Assembly (NCBI GenBank): GCA_963783335.1
Contig: CAWAND010000001.1
Location: 1-64,000, forward strand
DNA: 64,000 bases
From: CAWAND01 sp963783335
GTDB lineage: Bacteria > Chloroflexota > Anaerolineae > Anaerolineales > E44-bin32
Reading direction: 5' to 3'
The position numbers and the translations under genes were made by a program. Shown piece after piece: positions 54,759-63,362 of the stretch (positions within the stretch are counted from its first letter, which is position 1; every line of letters begins with the position of its first letter). The notes below the pieces were generated by a model. The model worked only from the letters and a program-made list of their open reading frames with translations, made no database searches and had not been told where the DNA came from.

Positions 54759-56318
54759 TTACTTTTGGGCCTTTAGGATCTCAAGCGCCTTCTGATTGGC
54801 GTCTTGGAGCAGAGCCATAACGTACTTGTGGTTGTGAAAACCGCCACTCTCATCCAACTCGGCGTAGGTCATGTTGTCTTGCGCTTCCTTCAACATGGCC
54901 TGTTGGGTGGTGTCATGGACTCCCTGTATGGCCTTGGCGGCCGCCGCCACGTTCTCTTGAACGGTGGCTTCTAGGGACGCGAACTCTGACTGCCACTTCT
55001 TGATGTTGGCCTCGGCATGGGCGGCGTTCATGTCGCTGTGACACTGCGTGCAAGATGAAGTGGTCGCCCCGTCGGCTTCCTTGACGTTGATCGCCCCGCT
55101 GTGCCCGTGGTACATGGCCGAATTGCTGCCGTCGACATCGCTTGAGTACATGTGGCAGCTGGTGCAAGTGGCGCCCGGCATGGTTTTTTGATCCGGGACG
55201 CCCTCGCCGCCTGTCCCGCTGAGGATGTTGTAGCTCAGGTGATCGGTGTCCGGGAATTTCAAGTTGCCGTGGCATTGGCCGCACAACTGGTCCGCACTCG
55301 CCATCGGCTGATAGGTCTTAGTGGCAGGGTCAAAGTAGACTGGTTTCGCAGGGTTGTGTGGATCGTGACAGGCTGTACAAGACACGCTGGGCCATTGGGG
55401 GGTGTTGGCGGCTGCGGTTGTGGCGTTGAACTGGCCGGCGCTGTCGGTGGTGAAGAAGTACCCGATGGCCTGAACCTCGGTCATGCCGCCATTCGCCAGC
55501 ACAGCTGTCGGGGCATGGCAGGCGATGCAATTCTCGGCATCCTGCCCCTGGATGACGTCGGCTGGTGTCTGGCCCGCGCGCTCAGTCGAGAGTTCGTCAG
55601 CCACATCGGTCTGAGTCTGACTGTGCCTGCTCGTCAGCCAGGCGTTGTAGATCTGATGATCGGTCCCTGGGAAAAGCAGGTTGCCGTGGCACTGACCACA
55701 CAGCTGGCCGCTATTGGCGACGGATTCGGTCTGCCCTGTCGTGGAATTGAAGAAGGCCAACGAAGCGTTGCTTGCCGGGTGATCGGATGGGACGTCATGG
55801 CAGTCCATGCATGACACGTGGGGCCAGGCGCCGGTATGTGCCGGGGTCGTATCTGGGCCGAACTTGCCGGCTTCGGTCGTGTAGAAATAGGCCAGGGCCT
55901 GGGCCTCAGACATCCCTCCTTTGATTAGGACAGATGTGGCTGCGTGGCAGGCGATGCAATCTTCCGCATCTTGACCCTTGATCACGTCAGTGGGCGACTG
56001 CCCCGCGCGTTCGCTTGAGAGTTCCTTGGCGACATCCGCCTGCGTGTTGGCATGGGCGCCCGAGGCCCACAGGGTCACCTGGGCAGCGTGGCAAGACGAG
56101 CAGTCCAGCGACGCGCCGGCGATTGGGGTATCGCTGGGTGTGGCCGGTGGCGCTGTTGGCTGGGTCGTGGCCGAGGCCGATGGTGAGGGAGGAAAGGTCG
56201 GCATGACGATGGTTGGCGCTTCGGTGGGGAATGGGGGGGTTGGAATTGATTGGCAGGCTGCGAGGAACACCAACGAACCTGCCACCGTTAGCCCAGCCCT
56301 GAGCGGTTTGGACCACAT
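54759..56318 (-). CDS. Nonaheme c-type cytochrome lipoprotein with internal duplication
   Basis: About 519 aa. Lipobox AGSLVFLAACQ (Cys22) and a Thr/Pro-rich linker, so it is anchored outside the membrane. Nine CxxCH motifs: CSSCH (from residue 73), CIACH, CMDCH, CGQCH, CIACH, CTACH, CGQCH, CTSCH, CTQCH. Residues about 85-205 and 230-355 are repeats of one another (SERAGQSPTDVIKGQDAE / STERAGQTPADVIQGQDAE; later GNLLFPGTDHQIYN / GNLKFPDTDHLSYN). A helical, heme-free C-terminus follows. ATG at 56318 gives a normal signal peptide. It is probably an electron carrier or reductase subunit; its partner is unknown. Confidence 0.88.
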   Translation of the reverse strand: MWSKPLRAGLTVAGSLVFLAACQSIPTPPFPTEAPTIVMPTFPPSPSASATTQPTAPPATPSDTPIAGASLDCSSCHAAQVTLWASGAHANTQADVAKELSSERAGQSPTDVIKGQDAEDCIACHAATSVLIKGGMSEAQALAYFYTTEAGKFGPDTTPAHTGAWPHVSCMDCHDVPSDHPASNASLAFFNSTTGQTESVANSGQLCGQCHGNLLFPGTDHQIYNAWLTSRHSQTQTDVADELSTERAGQTPADVIQGQDAENCIACHAPTAVLANGGMTEVQAIGYFFTTDSAGQFNATTAAANTPQWPSVSCTACHDPHNPAKPVYFDPATKTYQPMASADQLCGQCHGNLKFPDTDHLSYNILSGTGGEGVPDQKTMPGATCTSCHMYSSDVDGSNSAMYHGHSGAINVKEADGATTSSCTQCHSDMNAAHAEANIKKWQSEFASLEATVQENVAAAAKAIQGVHDTTQQAMLKEAQDNMTYAELDESGGFHNHKYVMALLQDANQKALEILKAQK

Positions 56319-57061
56319 ATGAAAAGACCTCCTGCTGCTCAGACGTGTTCGACGCCTTGCTGCGTGAGCATAGGAGAGGTCCAGGACCAACCCCTCAGTG
56401 GCTGAGGGCCTCTGAGGCAAGTGAAACGTAGCCCCGAGCCCACCTCTCCGTTAGTGAAAAATGTCACAATCGCGTCTGAAGAACATCATCCGGGCCACTG
56501 GCGGCCACGACAACTCTGTTAATGGACTGGCTACAGGTAACTTCCGGGGGCGCATTGGCGGTCTACTGGCTGACTCGGCGATCAAGATGCAAAGAGGTGT
56601 GCCACCAATCGAATGGACTCGGACTGGCGAAGATCTGGCCGGGAACTCCGGCTGACCCCCAATCGCCAGCCCGATGGGCTGGAATCCTGGACTTCAAGTA
56701 GATGGGGCTTGCCAGCGTTGGCGTGGGATTGCCTGTGGAGATCTGGCTTCCAACGCACCTTGCATGTTTCGACTGCGCGACCCTGGCGAGGAATCGGCTG
56801 GGCCGCCCAAAGATCCTGGCACGTCCACGAAACTCTTCGAGCGGTTCTCCGGAGAAGACACACTCATGAGGCGGCGACGGGATTCCCCCTTCGCTTTTGC
56901 CCCAAGGCGCTCGGCAGAACCCGTGTTGCGGGATTTGTAGAGCTTTGCCGCCGATCCTCAGATCCTTGCCCTCGTTTTCTCGAATTCCGTCTCTGGGTCG
57001 TGGCATTCCCTACTGCACGATTCGCCAAGACCTTTGCCTGTCAGTGTCGGCCCAGTCCTGG
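56319..57061. other. Intergenic region with cytochrome promoter; otherwise no gene
   Basis: The left part is the leader and promoter of the minus-strand cytochrome gene, including the CRP/FNR-type site at 56452-56469. From about 56480 to 57061 I find no supported gene; open frames on both strands have no family resemblance. Confidence 0.4.
56425..56469 (-). promoter_or_regulatory. Cytochrome promoter with CRP/FNR-type site
   Basis: Read on the minus strand: TTGTGA-CATTTT-TCACTA (56469-56452), then a -10-like TACGTT (56430-56425). With a start near 56418 the palindrome is centred at about -42, again the class II activator position. It matches the sites at 39431 and 54289. Confidence 0.6.
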
Positions 57062-58958
57062 TCATGGATACGGAGGCATGGGATCTTGGCTCCCGCTCCC
57101 GGACGCCCGCTGATCAAAGGTAGCCTGCATTTGCAGAAAGGCGCTCACGACCGCCGGATCGAAGTGTTTTCCAGACTGCTCCCGGATATGGTCCAGAGTC
57201 CTTTCATGTGTCCAAGCCGGGCGGTAGGGGCGGTCGGAAGTTAGGGCGTCCCAAACGTCCACGACCGCAAACAGCCGGGCGCTCAAAGGAATTCTGCTCT
57301 CCCTTCAAGCCGCGAGGATAACCTGTGCCGTCCCATTTCTCATGATGGCAGTAGGGTATGTCGAGAGCTGGGCCCAAGTAGTGGATTGGCGAAAGCATCT
57401 CAAAGGCAAACTGGGGATGCCGGCGCATGAGGACCCACTCATCATCTGTCAAGGGCCCCGGCTTGAGAAGGATCTGATCCGGGACGCCCATCTTGCCGAT
57501 ATCATGCAGCAGCCCGCCGCGGTGGATGTGAACGATGTCTTTGTCGGGCAATCCTAATAGGCGAGCAAGCCGCTCCGCCATGTTTGTGACGCGTAGCGTA
57601 TGGCCTTCGGTTTCTTTGTCGCGCAAGTCCATGGCATGGGACCAGCCTTCGATGGTGGCATCGTAGGCCAGAATCAGCTCCAGGTTGGTGCGCTGTAGGC
57701 CTTCGAACAAGCCTGCATTGTCGATGGCTATAGCCGCCTGTCCGGCGAGGGCGTCCATGAATCTCAGCCAATCATCGTTTGGCTCAAACTCGCTCCAAAA
57801 AAGGAATTCGAGCACGCCTTTGACTTTTCCTTTGGCGATCAGGGGGGCAGCGTAGTAGCTGGCAAAGTCTCGCAGCGCCGAATGACTCGCCATGTCGGGG
57901 TTGGCAACCTGGGCTTCGAGCTGTCGAATGTAGACGGGCTGACGGCTTCGGGCAACCCGGCCAGCGATTTGTGTGCCGAGATGTACGTTTGCGTTATCTA
58001 TGACCTTGGTCTCGAGGCCAATCTCCGAGAGAAGCTCTAGTGTCCCCTGCTCTGGGTTGTACAACAGCACGCGAGACGCATCCGCCTGCAGCTCCTTGGC
58101 TACGTTCTCCAACAACACGTCGAGAGTGAACTGCAGGTCAACGCTTGATGTGATCGCCAGGTCAATGCTCCTTAGCGATTGAAGCTGACGTAGCTGGCGG
58201 GTGGCCTCCTCGTGGAGCCGCATCCTGTGCAGGGCCGTCCCGGCCATCTCGGCAAGGGACTCGAGCAGCCTGATCTGGTGGGAAGAGACCGTCTTTAGCG
58301 GCGGCAGGGAAGCGAACATCACTCCGGTGGTCGCATCACCGGTTCTGATGGGGGTACATGCGCCACCCCAGCCCTGCGGGGCATGCTGACGCAGAATGCT
58401 GCTGGCCAGAGGGTCTGTCCGAAATTCCTGGACAATGTGCGTCAAACCAGTGCGGAACACATGGGCTGCCATGCCGGTCGGTGCTGCCGGATCGTCGTAC
58501 AAATTGGTGAACCAACCCCGGTGTGCCTCCGAGATGAGCTCTCCGGTGACGTCTTGGGCAATCAGGATGGCACCCGTGTCTGTCTCCAGTGCCGCCAGGG
58601 TCTCGTCGAGCAAAATGGGAAGGGCTTCTTGCTTGTCGGCGGCCGCGCGCAAAGAGAACGAAACTTGGTGCAGGGCCTCCAGCTCAGCAAGCCGATGGCG
58701 CAGCGTTTCTTCGGTCCGCTTCTGCTCTTCGATGACTTCTAAGAGGGCGAGCCGGGCCCGATTTGAAGCCTCGAGCAGTTCCTTGGCCGCGGTCAGCGAA
58801 TAGACTTCTTCTCCTTCAGCCCCCGTGATGATCAGGGAGTCCACCTCGCCGCTTCGTATGGCGCGCAGGGTTTCTTCGGCTTCTTCCAGCTGAGCCCGCA
58901 AACCGGCGTTCTCCCGTGCAAGTTGGGCGGCGGTCGCGGAGGACGGGCGGGTGGGCAT
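57062..58958 (-). CDS. GAF-GAF-HD-GYP cyclic di-GMP phosphodiesterase, frameshifted near the C-terminus
   Basis: About 631 aa. An N-terminal coiled coil (ARENAGLRAQLEEAEETLRAI) is followed by two GAF domains (about residues 120-290 and 295-440). The HD-GYP domain comes next: GHTLRVTNMAERLARLLG, the metal site HDIGKMGVPD, HPQFAFEMLSPI, then HHEKWDGTGYPRGLKGEQ. There the frame breaks: one extra A on this strand (57292-57293) and the gene continues PLSARLFAVVDVWDALTSDRPYRPAW to 57062. It hydrolyses c-di-GMP; no membrane segment, so it is cytosolic. A near-identical HD-GYP region is at the right end of the window. Confidence 0.9.
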
Positions 58959-59056
58959 GAGACCGTCAGCCTGAACTTCTGCTTGCTGATGCGATCCCGG
59001 GTTCAGCAAGCATCGCTGATCCAGGACGGGCCACCGCACGTTCGCTCATTTGTGCC

Positions 59057-59395
59057 TCAGACCCTCTTCCGCAGATCAAGGCCCACCAGCACGCGTTCTG
59101 TATCTGATAGATCGCCAATGATCTTGCGCATGGGCGTCGGGAGCTTGCGCACGAGGGTGGGAATGGCGATGATCTGATGATCGCGCGCCAGCTGGGGGTT
59201 CTCCAACAAGTCGATCACCTCGATCTCGAACTTGCCGGGCATGTGTTCATCGCAAATGGCACGGAGGTTGGCAAGAGCCATCATCGACTTGGATGTTTGT
59301 CCAGCAACATAGAGCCTGAGCAGGAAACGTTCCTTTGCCGGATCTGGGGTTAGGGGTTTGGATTGTGCAGACTTGGTTGTCGGCTTGCGCTTCAT
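59057..59395 (-). CDS. kaiB: KaiB clock protein
   Basis: Protein of 112 aa. The thioredoxin-like KaiB core is intact: RFLLRLYVAGQTSKSMMALANLRAICDEHMPGKFEIEVIDLLENPQLARDHQIIAIPTLVRKLPTPMRKIIGDLSDTERVLVGLDLR (cited here in parts: LRLYVAGQTSKSMMALANL and IIAIPTLVRKLPTPMRKI). In cyanobacteria KaiB changes fold and binds the KaiC CI ring. The gene follows kaiC on the same strand by about 100 nt. No kaiA is present, as outside cyanobacteria. ATG at 59395 is preferred over an upstream start at 59440. Confidence 0.95.
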   Translation of the reverse strand: MKRKPTTKSAQSKPLTPDPAKERFLLRLYVAGQTSKSMMALANLRAICDEHMPGKFEIEVIDLLENPQLARDHQIIAIPTLVRKLPTPMRKIIGDLSDTERVLVGLDLRKRV

Positions 59396-59494
59396 TAAAT
59401 GCTCCTTTGCCCTGTTCCCCCGGCCCGTCCGCTCATCCAAACGGGCGGATCAAACAGCTTGGTTCTTTTGTTCACACAATCCCATATCTTGGCT

Positions 59495-60913
59495 TCACGC
59501 GTCTACCAGCTCCACGCCATGGTCTGTCAGGAGGAAGTTACGGATCCGGTTGGAGTGGGCCATCCCGCGCGATTTCAAGATATAGACCCCGCGATTCCGA
59601 ATGTCATCGGTCTCGATGACACGCAGCAAGATCCACGTATCGATTAACGAAGAGATGGCGAGATCTGTTTCTTCGAGTGCTTCTCCGCCCAGAGTCAGCG
59701 TGGTGAACAATCCGGTGATGTTTCTCGACTTCAAGTTGTCCACCAGGCGCATGAACATCGACTTGATGTCCATCTGACTCTCCGTGGCGAGAAAGCTGTT
59801 CAGCGGATCCACGATGACGACCTGCGGTTGGAAGGCATCGATGGCTTCGTACATCATGATCAGGTGCATTTCCATGCCGGTGAATGTGGGCCGGGTGGAT
59901 TGGAACTGGAGCAGACCCTTCTTCATCCAGGATGCCAGATTGATCCCGATTGAACTCATGTTGCGTATGATTTGACTGGGAGATTCCTCAAAGGAAAAGT
60001 AGAGTGCCCGTTCGCCGCGTCGGCAGGCGGCGTCGGCAAAGTGTGCCGCGTAACTGCTCTTGCCTGCCCCCGCCGTTCCGGAGATTAAGACGCTGCTGCC
60101 ACGGTAAAAGCCCGCACCGCACAGCATGTCGTCCAGGCCCTCAATGCCAGTGTGAACACGCTCCTCGGAAACCGATTGCTCAAGGCTAACTGATGTGATA
60201 GGCACGACTGAGATTCCGTGATCGTGGATAAGGAACGGGTATTCGTTGGTGCCGTGGACTGAGCCTCGGTACTTCACGATGCGCAGCCTTCTTGATGACA
60301 TCTGGTCACGAATGCGGTGGTCGAGCAAGACCACGCAATCAGATACGTATTCCTCCAAGCCCTGTCGGGTAAGAGACTTGTCGCCGCTTTCGCCAGTGAT
60401 AACGGTGGTGACGCCTTTGGCCTTGAGCCAATGGAAGAGTCGGCGAAGCTCGGCGCGAAGAATGTGCGGATTGGAAAACCCCGAGAAGAGCGACTCAAGG
60501 GTGTCGAGCGAAACACGCTTTGCGCCGATGGACTCTATCGCCTGACCGAGCCGGATAAACAATCCTTCGAGATCGTATTCGCCGGCCTCCTCGATTTCAC
60601 TCCGATCAATCTGGACGTAATCCACGACCAACTGTTTGTTTGCTATCAGGGCCTTGAGGTCGAATCCAAGCGAAGCCACGTTCTCGGCCAGCTCCTCAGC
60701 GGTCTCCTCAAACTCCATGAAAACGCCCGGCTCGTTGAATTCGGTCGCGCCGCGCACGATGAATTCCATAGCCAGGAGCGTCTTGCCGCAGCCGGGGCCC
60801 CCACAAACAAGTGTTGTTCTACCCCTAGGGAAACCGCCACCGGTAACCTCGTCCAATCCCTGGATACCGGTCGGTGATTTGGGCAGTCCCTCTCTCACAA
60901 TGGAGCCGGGCAT
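59495..60913 (-). CDS. kaiC: KaiC dual-domain ATPase/kinase
   Basis: Protein of 472 aa with two RecA-like domains. CI: Walker A VCGGPGCGKTLLAMEF and catalytic glutamates in FMEFEETAEE. CII: Walker A ISGTAGAGKSSYAAHF and catalytic glutamates in YFSFEESPSQ. The phosphorylation region is ETDLAISSLIDTWILLR, placing Ser-Ser at the positions of Ser431-Thr432 in the cyanobacterial protein. It ends at GVELVDA soon after the CII domain and so lacks the C-terminal tail that binds KaiA. ATG at 60913 follows AAGGAGGAAG. Expected roles are ATPase timer or hourglass kinase; the local outputs could be the c-di-GMP enzymes. Confidence 0.95.
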   Translation of the reverse strand: MPGSIVREGLPKSPTGIQGLDEVTGGGFPRGRTTLVCGGPGCGKTLLAMEFIVRGATEFNEPGVFMEFEETAEELAENVASLGFDLKALIANKQLVVDYVQIDRSEIEEAGEYDLEGLFIRLGQAIESIGAKRVSLDTLESLFSGFSNPHILRAELRRLFHWLKAKGVTTVITGESGDKSLTRQGLEEYVSDCVVLLDHRIRDQMSSRRLRIVKYRGSVHGTNEYPFLIHDHGISVVPITSVSLEQSVSEERVHTGIEGLDDMLCGAGFYRGSSVLISGTAGAGKSSYAAHFADAACRRGERALYFSFEESPSQIIRNMSSIGINLASWMKKGLLQFQSTRPTFTGMEMHLIMMYEAIDAFQPQVVIVDPLNSFLATESQMDIKSMFMRLVDNLKSRNITGLFTTLTLGGEALEETDLAISSLIDTWILLRVIETDDIRNRGVYILKSRGMAHSNRIRNFLLTDHGVELVDA

Positions 60914-61098
60914 GACTTCCTCCTTACATCTATCATTCGGGCTAGAGCGGTCTTGTGGCGGTGTCCTGCGGACGGGAACCTGTAAGCCTCCCCGAGCCCT
61001 TAGGAGGATGGTGTTCCGGAAAGGCCATCCCAGGGATGGTTCTGATCGAGCCAGGCGACGCTGTTGGTCACGATCGGCGGACGCAATGAACGGCCTAT

Positions 61099-61284
61099 TC
61101 ATGGGCCCTTCTTGCCAAGCCACGCATCAATCGCTTCCCGTTGGAATCGCCAATGCTGGCCCACTTCTTGGCATGGGATCTCGCCGCGGCGGGCCCGCTT
61201 GCAGATCGTTGAACTCGGAACTCGAACATAGAGCGCGACTTCGGCAACGGTCAAGACCTTGGAAAACTCCTCGCCTTTTGGCAT
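61099..61284 (-). CDS. Excisionase-family helix-turn-helix protein
   Basis: Protein of 61 aa: EFSKVLTVAEVALYVRVPSSTICKRARRGEIPCQEVGQHWRFQREAIDAWLGKKG. This is the single-domain MerR/excisionase HTH pattern (LTVxEVAxxLxVpxxTxxxxxxxGxIPaxxxGrxWRFxxxxidxWL). It sits 185 nt upstream of kaiC on the same strand. Such small HTH proteins near kaiC may regulate the operon. There are no phage or integrase genes nearby, so an excision role is unlikely. Confidence 0.85.
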   Translation of the reverse strand: MPKGEEFSKVLTVAEVALYVRVPSSTICKRARRGEIPCQEVGQHWRFQREAIDAWLGKKGP

Positions 61285-61499
61285 CTTTTGTTCACAGAAG
61301 CAGGCCCGCTCGATGTTCTTTTCTCAATAATCGTCTGTTGTTGTTCATCATCTTTCATCCATTGTCCGATACGCAACGGACGTAAGGTCCAGGCGCAATG
61401 TAAGCTGCCGGCTTGGATCCAAAGGGTGGGAAGGCAGATAGAAGTTGGTGGTCCGCGAAAGACAGAAGCTTCCACATTCCACACCGACTTGTCCCGACC

Positions 61500-61685
61500 T
61501 CATCGGTCTCGCCCCTGGCTGCCAAGGAAGATCCCAGCCTCCACCTGGTCCGTTTCAGAAAGTGTGGAGAGTTGGATCAGCCAGCGGATGGTTCCCGCAA
61601 CAGCCTTCCGGATCAAAGCTGAAGGGGGCAGCTTCGACAGAATTGCATCCGCGTTCAATTCGTATTGATCAGCCTCAAGTCTCAT
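61500..61685 (-). CDS. Small ORF translationally coupled to the receiver gene
   Basis: Protein of 61 aa: MRLEADQYELNADAILSKLPPSALIRKAVAGTIRWLIQLSTLSETDQVEAGIFLGSQGRD. Its ATG overlaps the stop of the upstream receiver gene (ATGA, 61685-61682). The composition is protein-like with a helical pattern. No family is recognised. The coupling suggests it works with the receiver protein. Confidence 0.45.
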   Translation of the reverse strand: MRLEADQYELNADAILSKLPPSALIRKAVAGTIRWLIQLSTLSETDQVEAGIFLGSQGRDR

Positions 61686-62116
61686 TCCGATGCCTCGTCA
61701 TCCGTTGCATCTGAGTTTGATGATCGTTGGTCGTCGTTCTGGTGACGCCTCCAGGCAGCGTTTGAGGCGAAGGTGTGCAGGTACTCGGCCAGGCGCTCAG
61801 GCGTATCGCCCTTGCTGATAAACGCGTCGGCGCCAGCGGAGAGGGCGGCGCGCTGACGGGCGTCCATTTGACTGATGAGCACGATCACCAGCGCAGCCGG
61901 GCAGGCTTGGCGCAGCTCTGCCAGTGCGGCATTGGGCGAGTCAAGCAGCAACTCCCAATCCACAAGAAGCATGTCCACGTGACTGTCCGGAGCCTTTGCC
62001 AGGGTGGTCGGCCAATCGGATGCTTCGCCAGCCAGCTCCAGGTTCAGATCCTGGAGCAAGAGGCGCAGGGCGGAGCGCTCATCGAGTTTGGCATCTGCCA
62101 AGTAGACGCGGGTCAT
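61682..62116 (-). CDS. Stand-alone response regulator receiver protein
   Basis: About 144 aa. Receiver fold: TRVYLADAKLDERSALRLLLQDLNLELAGEA, phosphoacceptor Asp in VDMLLVDWELLLDSP, switch region VLISQMDARQRAALSAGADAFISKGDTPERL with the conserved Lys. The acidic pocket is reduced (LAD in place of DD), so phosphorylation may be weak or altered. A polar tail of about 25 residues follows. No output domain, so it may signal by protein contact. It lies between the GGDEF and kaiC genes. Confidence 0.85.
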   Translation of the reverse strand: MTRVYLADAKLDERSALRLLLQDLNLELAGEASDWPTTLAKAPDSHVDMLLVDWELLLDSPNAALAELRQACPAALVIVLISQMDARQRAALSAGADAFISKGDTPERLAEYLHTFASNAAWRRHQNDDQRSSNSDATDDEASE

Positions 62117-62256
62117 GAGTTTAGCGTACTGCAGGGGGGTGCTGGGCACATCCATCGACGGGGGGGCTTTTGCCTCCGCCGCTTGGGGGAGGCATCAGGC
62201 TAGGAGGGCAAATGACCTGCTGGCAGGTGACAGGAGAGAGGGGGGCGAAGCGAGAT

Positions 62257-63219
62257 TTATTCTGGAGAATCCGGATCTGCGACCACCACCATGCCACGTC
62301 CCTGGCGTTTGGCTCGATAGAGGGCCGTGTCGGCGGCTTTCAAGAGGGCCATACGGTCGGACCCGTTCTCTGGAAAGGCCGCCACGCCGATGGAAAGCGT
62401 GACAGATTCCAGGATGCCTCCTTCGAACGGGACGTTGAACTCGCTGATCTGGCGACCGACTTGTTCGGCCCGTTGGCGAGATACGTCACGCGCGGCATCG
62501 GGCATGACGATCGTGAATTCATCCCCGCCATACCGGCAGGGAATGTCCTCCCCACGGAAGTTGGCAAGCAGGAGGCTCCCCAATTCGCGCAGGATCGCAT
62601 CGCCCGCTGCGTGACCTCTTTCGTCGTTGTACTGTTTGAAATCGTCCACATCCAGCAGGATAATGCCAATTGAGTCAGCCCTGCGTGTGGCTCGATGCAG
62701 CTCACGATCGAGGGTCGCCTCCAGGTAGCGCCGGTTGAACAGCCCCGTCAGATGATCCCGAACAGACTGCTCGCGAAGAAGAGCTTCGCTTTTCAGCAAG
62801 GCCACCTCGGCTCGCTTACGCTCAGTGACATCTCGGATATTGCATTGAATCACGCGCTCGCTGCCTGCCATGTACACATTGCTGACGAATTCCACTTGCA
62901 TCAGCCGCCCGTCTTTTGCCCTCAGCGGCAAGTCCTCATAACGAATGTACTTGCGTTTCTGCAGTGCCTGGAAAGCCTGCTGGCTGGCTTCGACATCTTG
63001 GAACGCGCCCACTTCCCAGAGCTTCTTTTGGATGAACTCCCTCCGCGAGTAGCCAAGCATGTTGATCAGATAGGGGTTGACATCTGTGATCGCCCCGGAC
63101 TCGGCGTCCAGGATCAGGATTCCATCCTGAGCGGCTTCAAAAAGCCGACGATAGCGGATCTCGGACTCTTCCTGTGACAGTCTTCCATTTGCCTTGGGAT
63201 CTTTCTGAGCCTGAGCCAT
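62257..63219 (-). CDS. PAS-GGDEF diguanylate cyclase
   Basis: Protein of 320 aa. The PAS domain (YRRLFEAAQDGILILDAESGAITDVNPYLINMLGYSRREFIQK, cited in part) with its PAC segment (VIQCNIRDVTERKRAE) is followed by the GGDEF domain: SVRDHLTGLFNRRYLEATLDREL, LLDVDDFKQYND and CRYGGDEFTIVMP. The RxxD inhibitory site is present as RGED five residues before GGDEF, so product inhibition is expected. It makes c-di-GMP from two GTP. It is cytosolic and placed next to two HD-GYP enzymes, which degrade the product. Confidence 0.92.
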   Translation of the reverse strand: MAQAQKDPKANGRLSQEESEIRYRRLFEAAQDGILILDAESGAITDVNPYLINMLGYSRREFIQKKLWEVGAFQDVEASQQAFQALQKRKYIRYEDLPLRAKDGRLMQVEFVSNVYMAGSERVIQCNIRDVTERKRAEVALLKSEALLREQSVRDHLTGLFNRRYLEATLDRELHRATRRADSIGIILLDVDDFKQYNDERGHAAGDAILRELGSLLLANFRGEDIPCRYGGDEFTIVMPDAARDVSRQRAEQVGRQISEFNVPFEGGILESVTLSIGVAAFPENGSDRMALLKAADTALYRAKRQGRGMVVVADPDSPE

Positions 63220-63362
63220 GATCTTGGGCACCTAGCCTTGTCCGCCAAAGTGAGGCCTTGGAACGACCGGACTCGCCCGCCCACTATCGTGTCCGGGGCA
63301 AGCCTCGGCCGAATCTGCCGACCGGGCTTCGCGTTGTCCGCCGTGTGTGAGATGCTGCGTCG

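Noticed and set aside
61099..61284. Excisionase-like HTH as a sign of a prophage or integrative element
   Set aside because: No integrase, phage gene or attachment repeat occurs near it; the family is also used for ordinary regulators.
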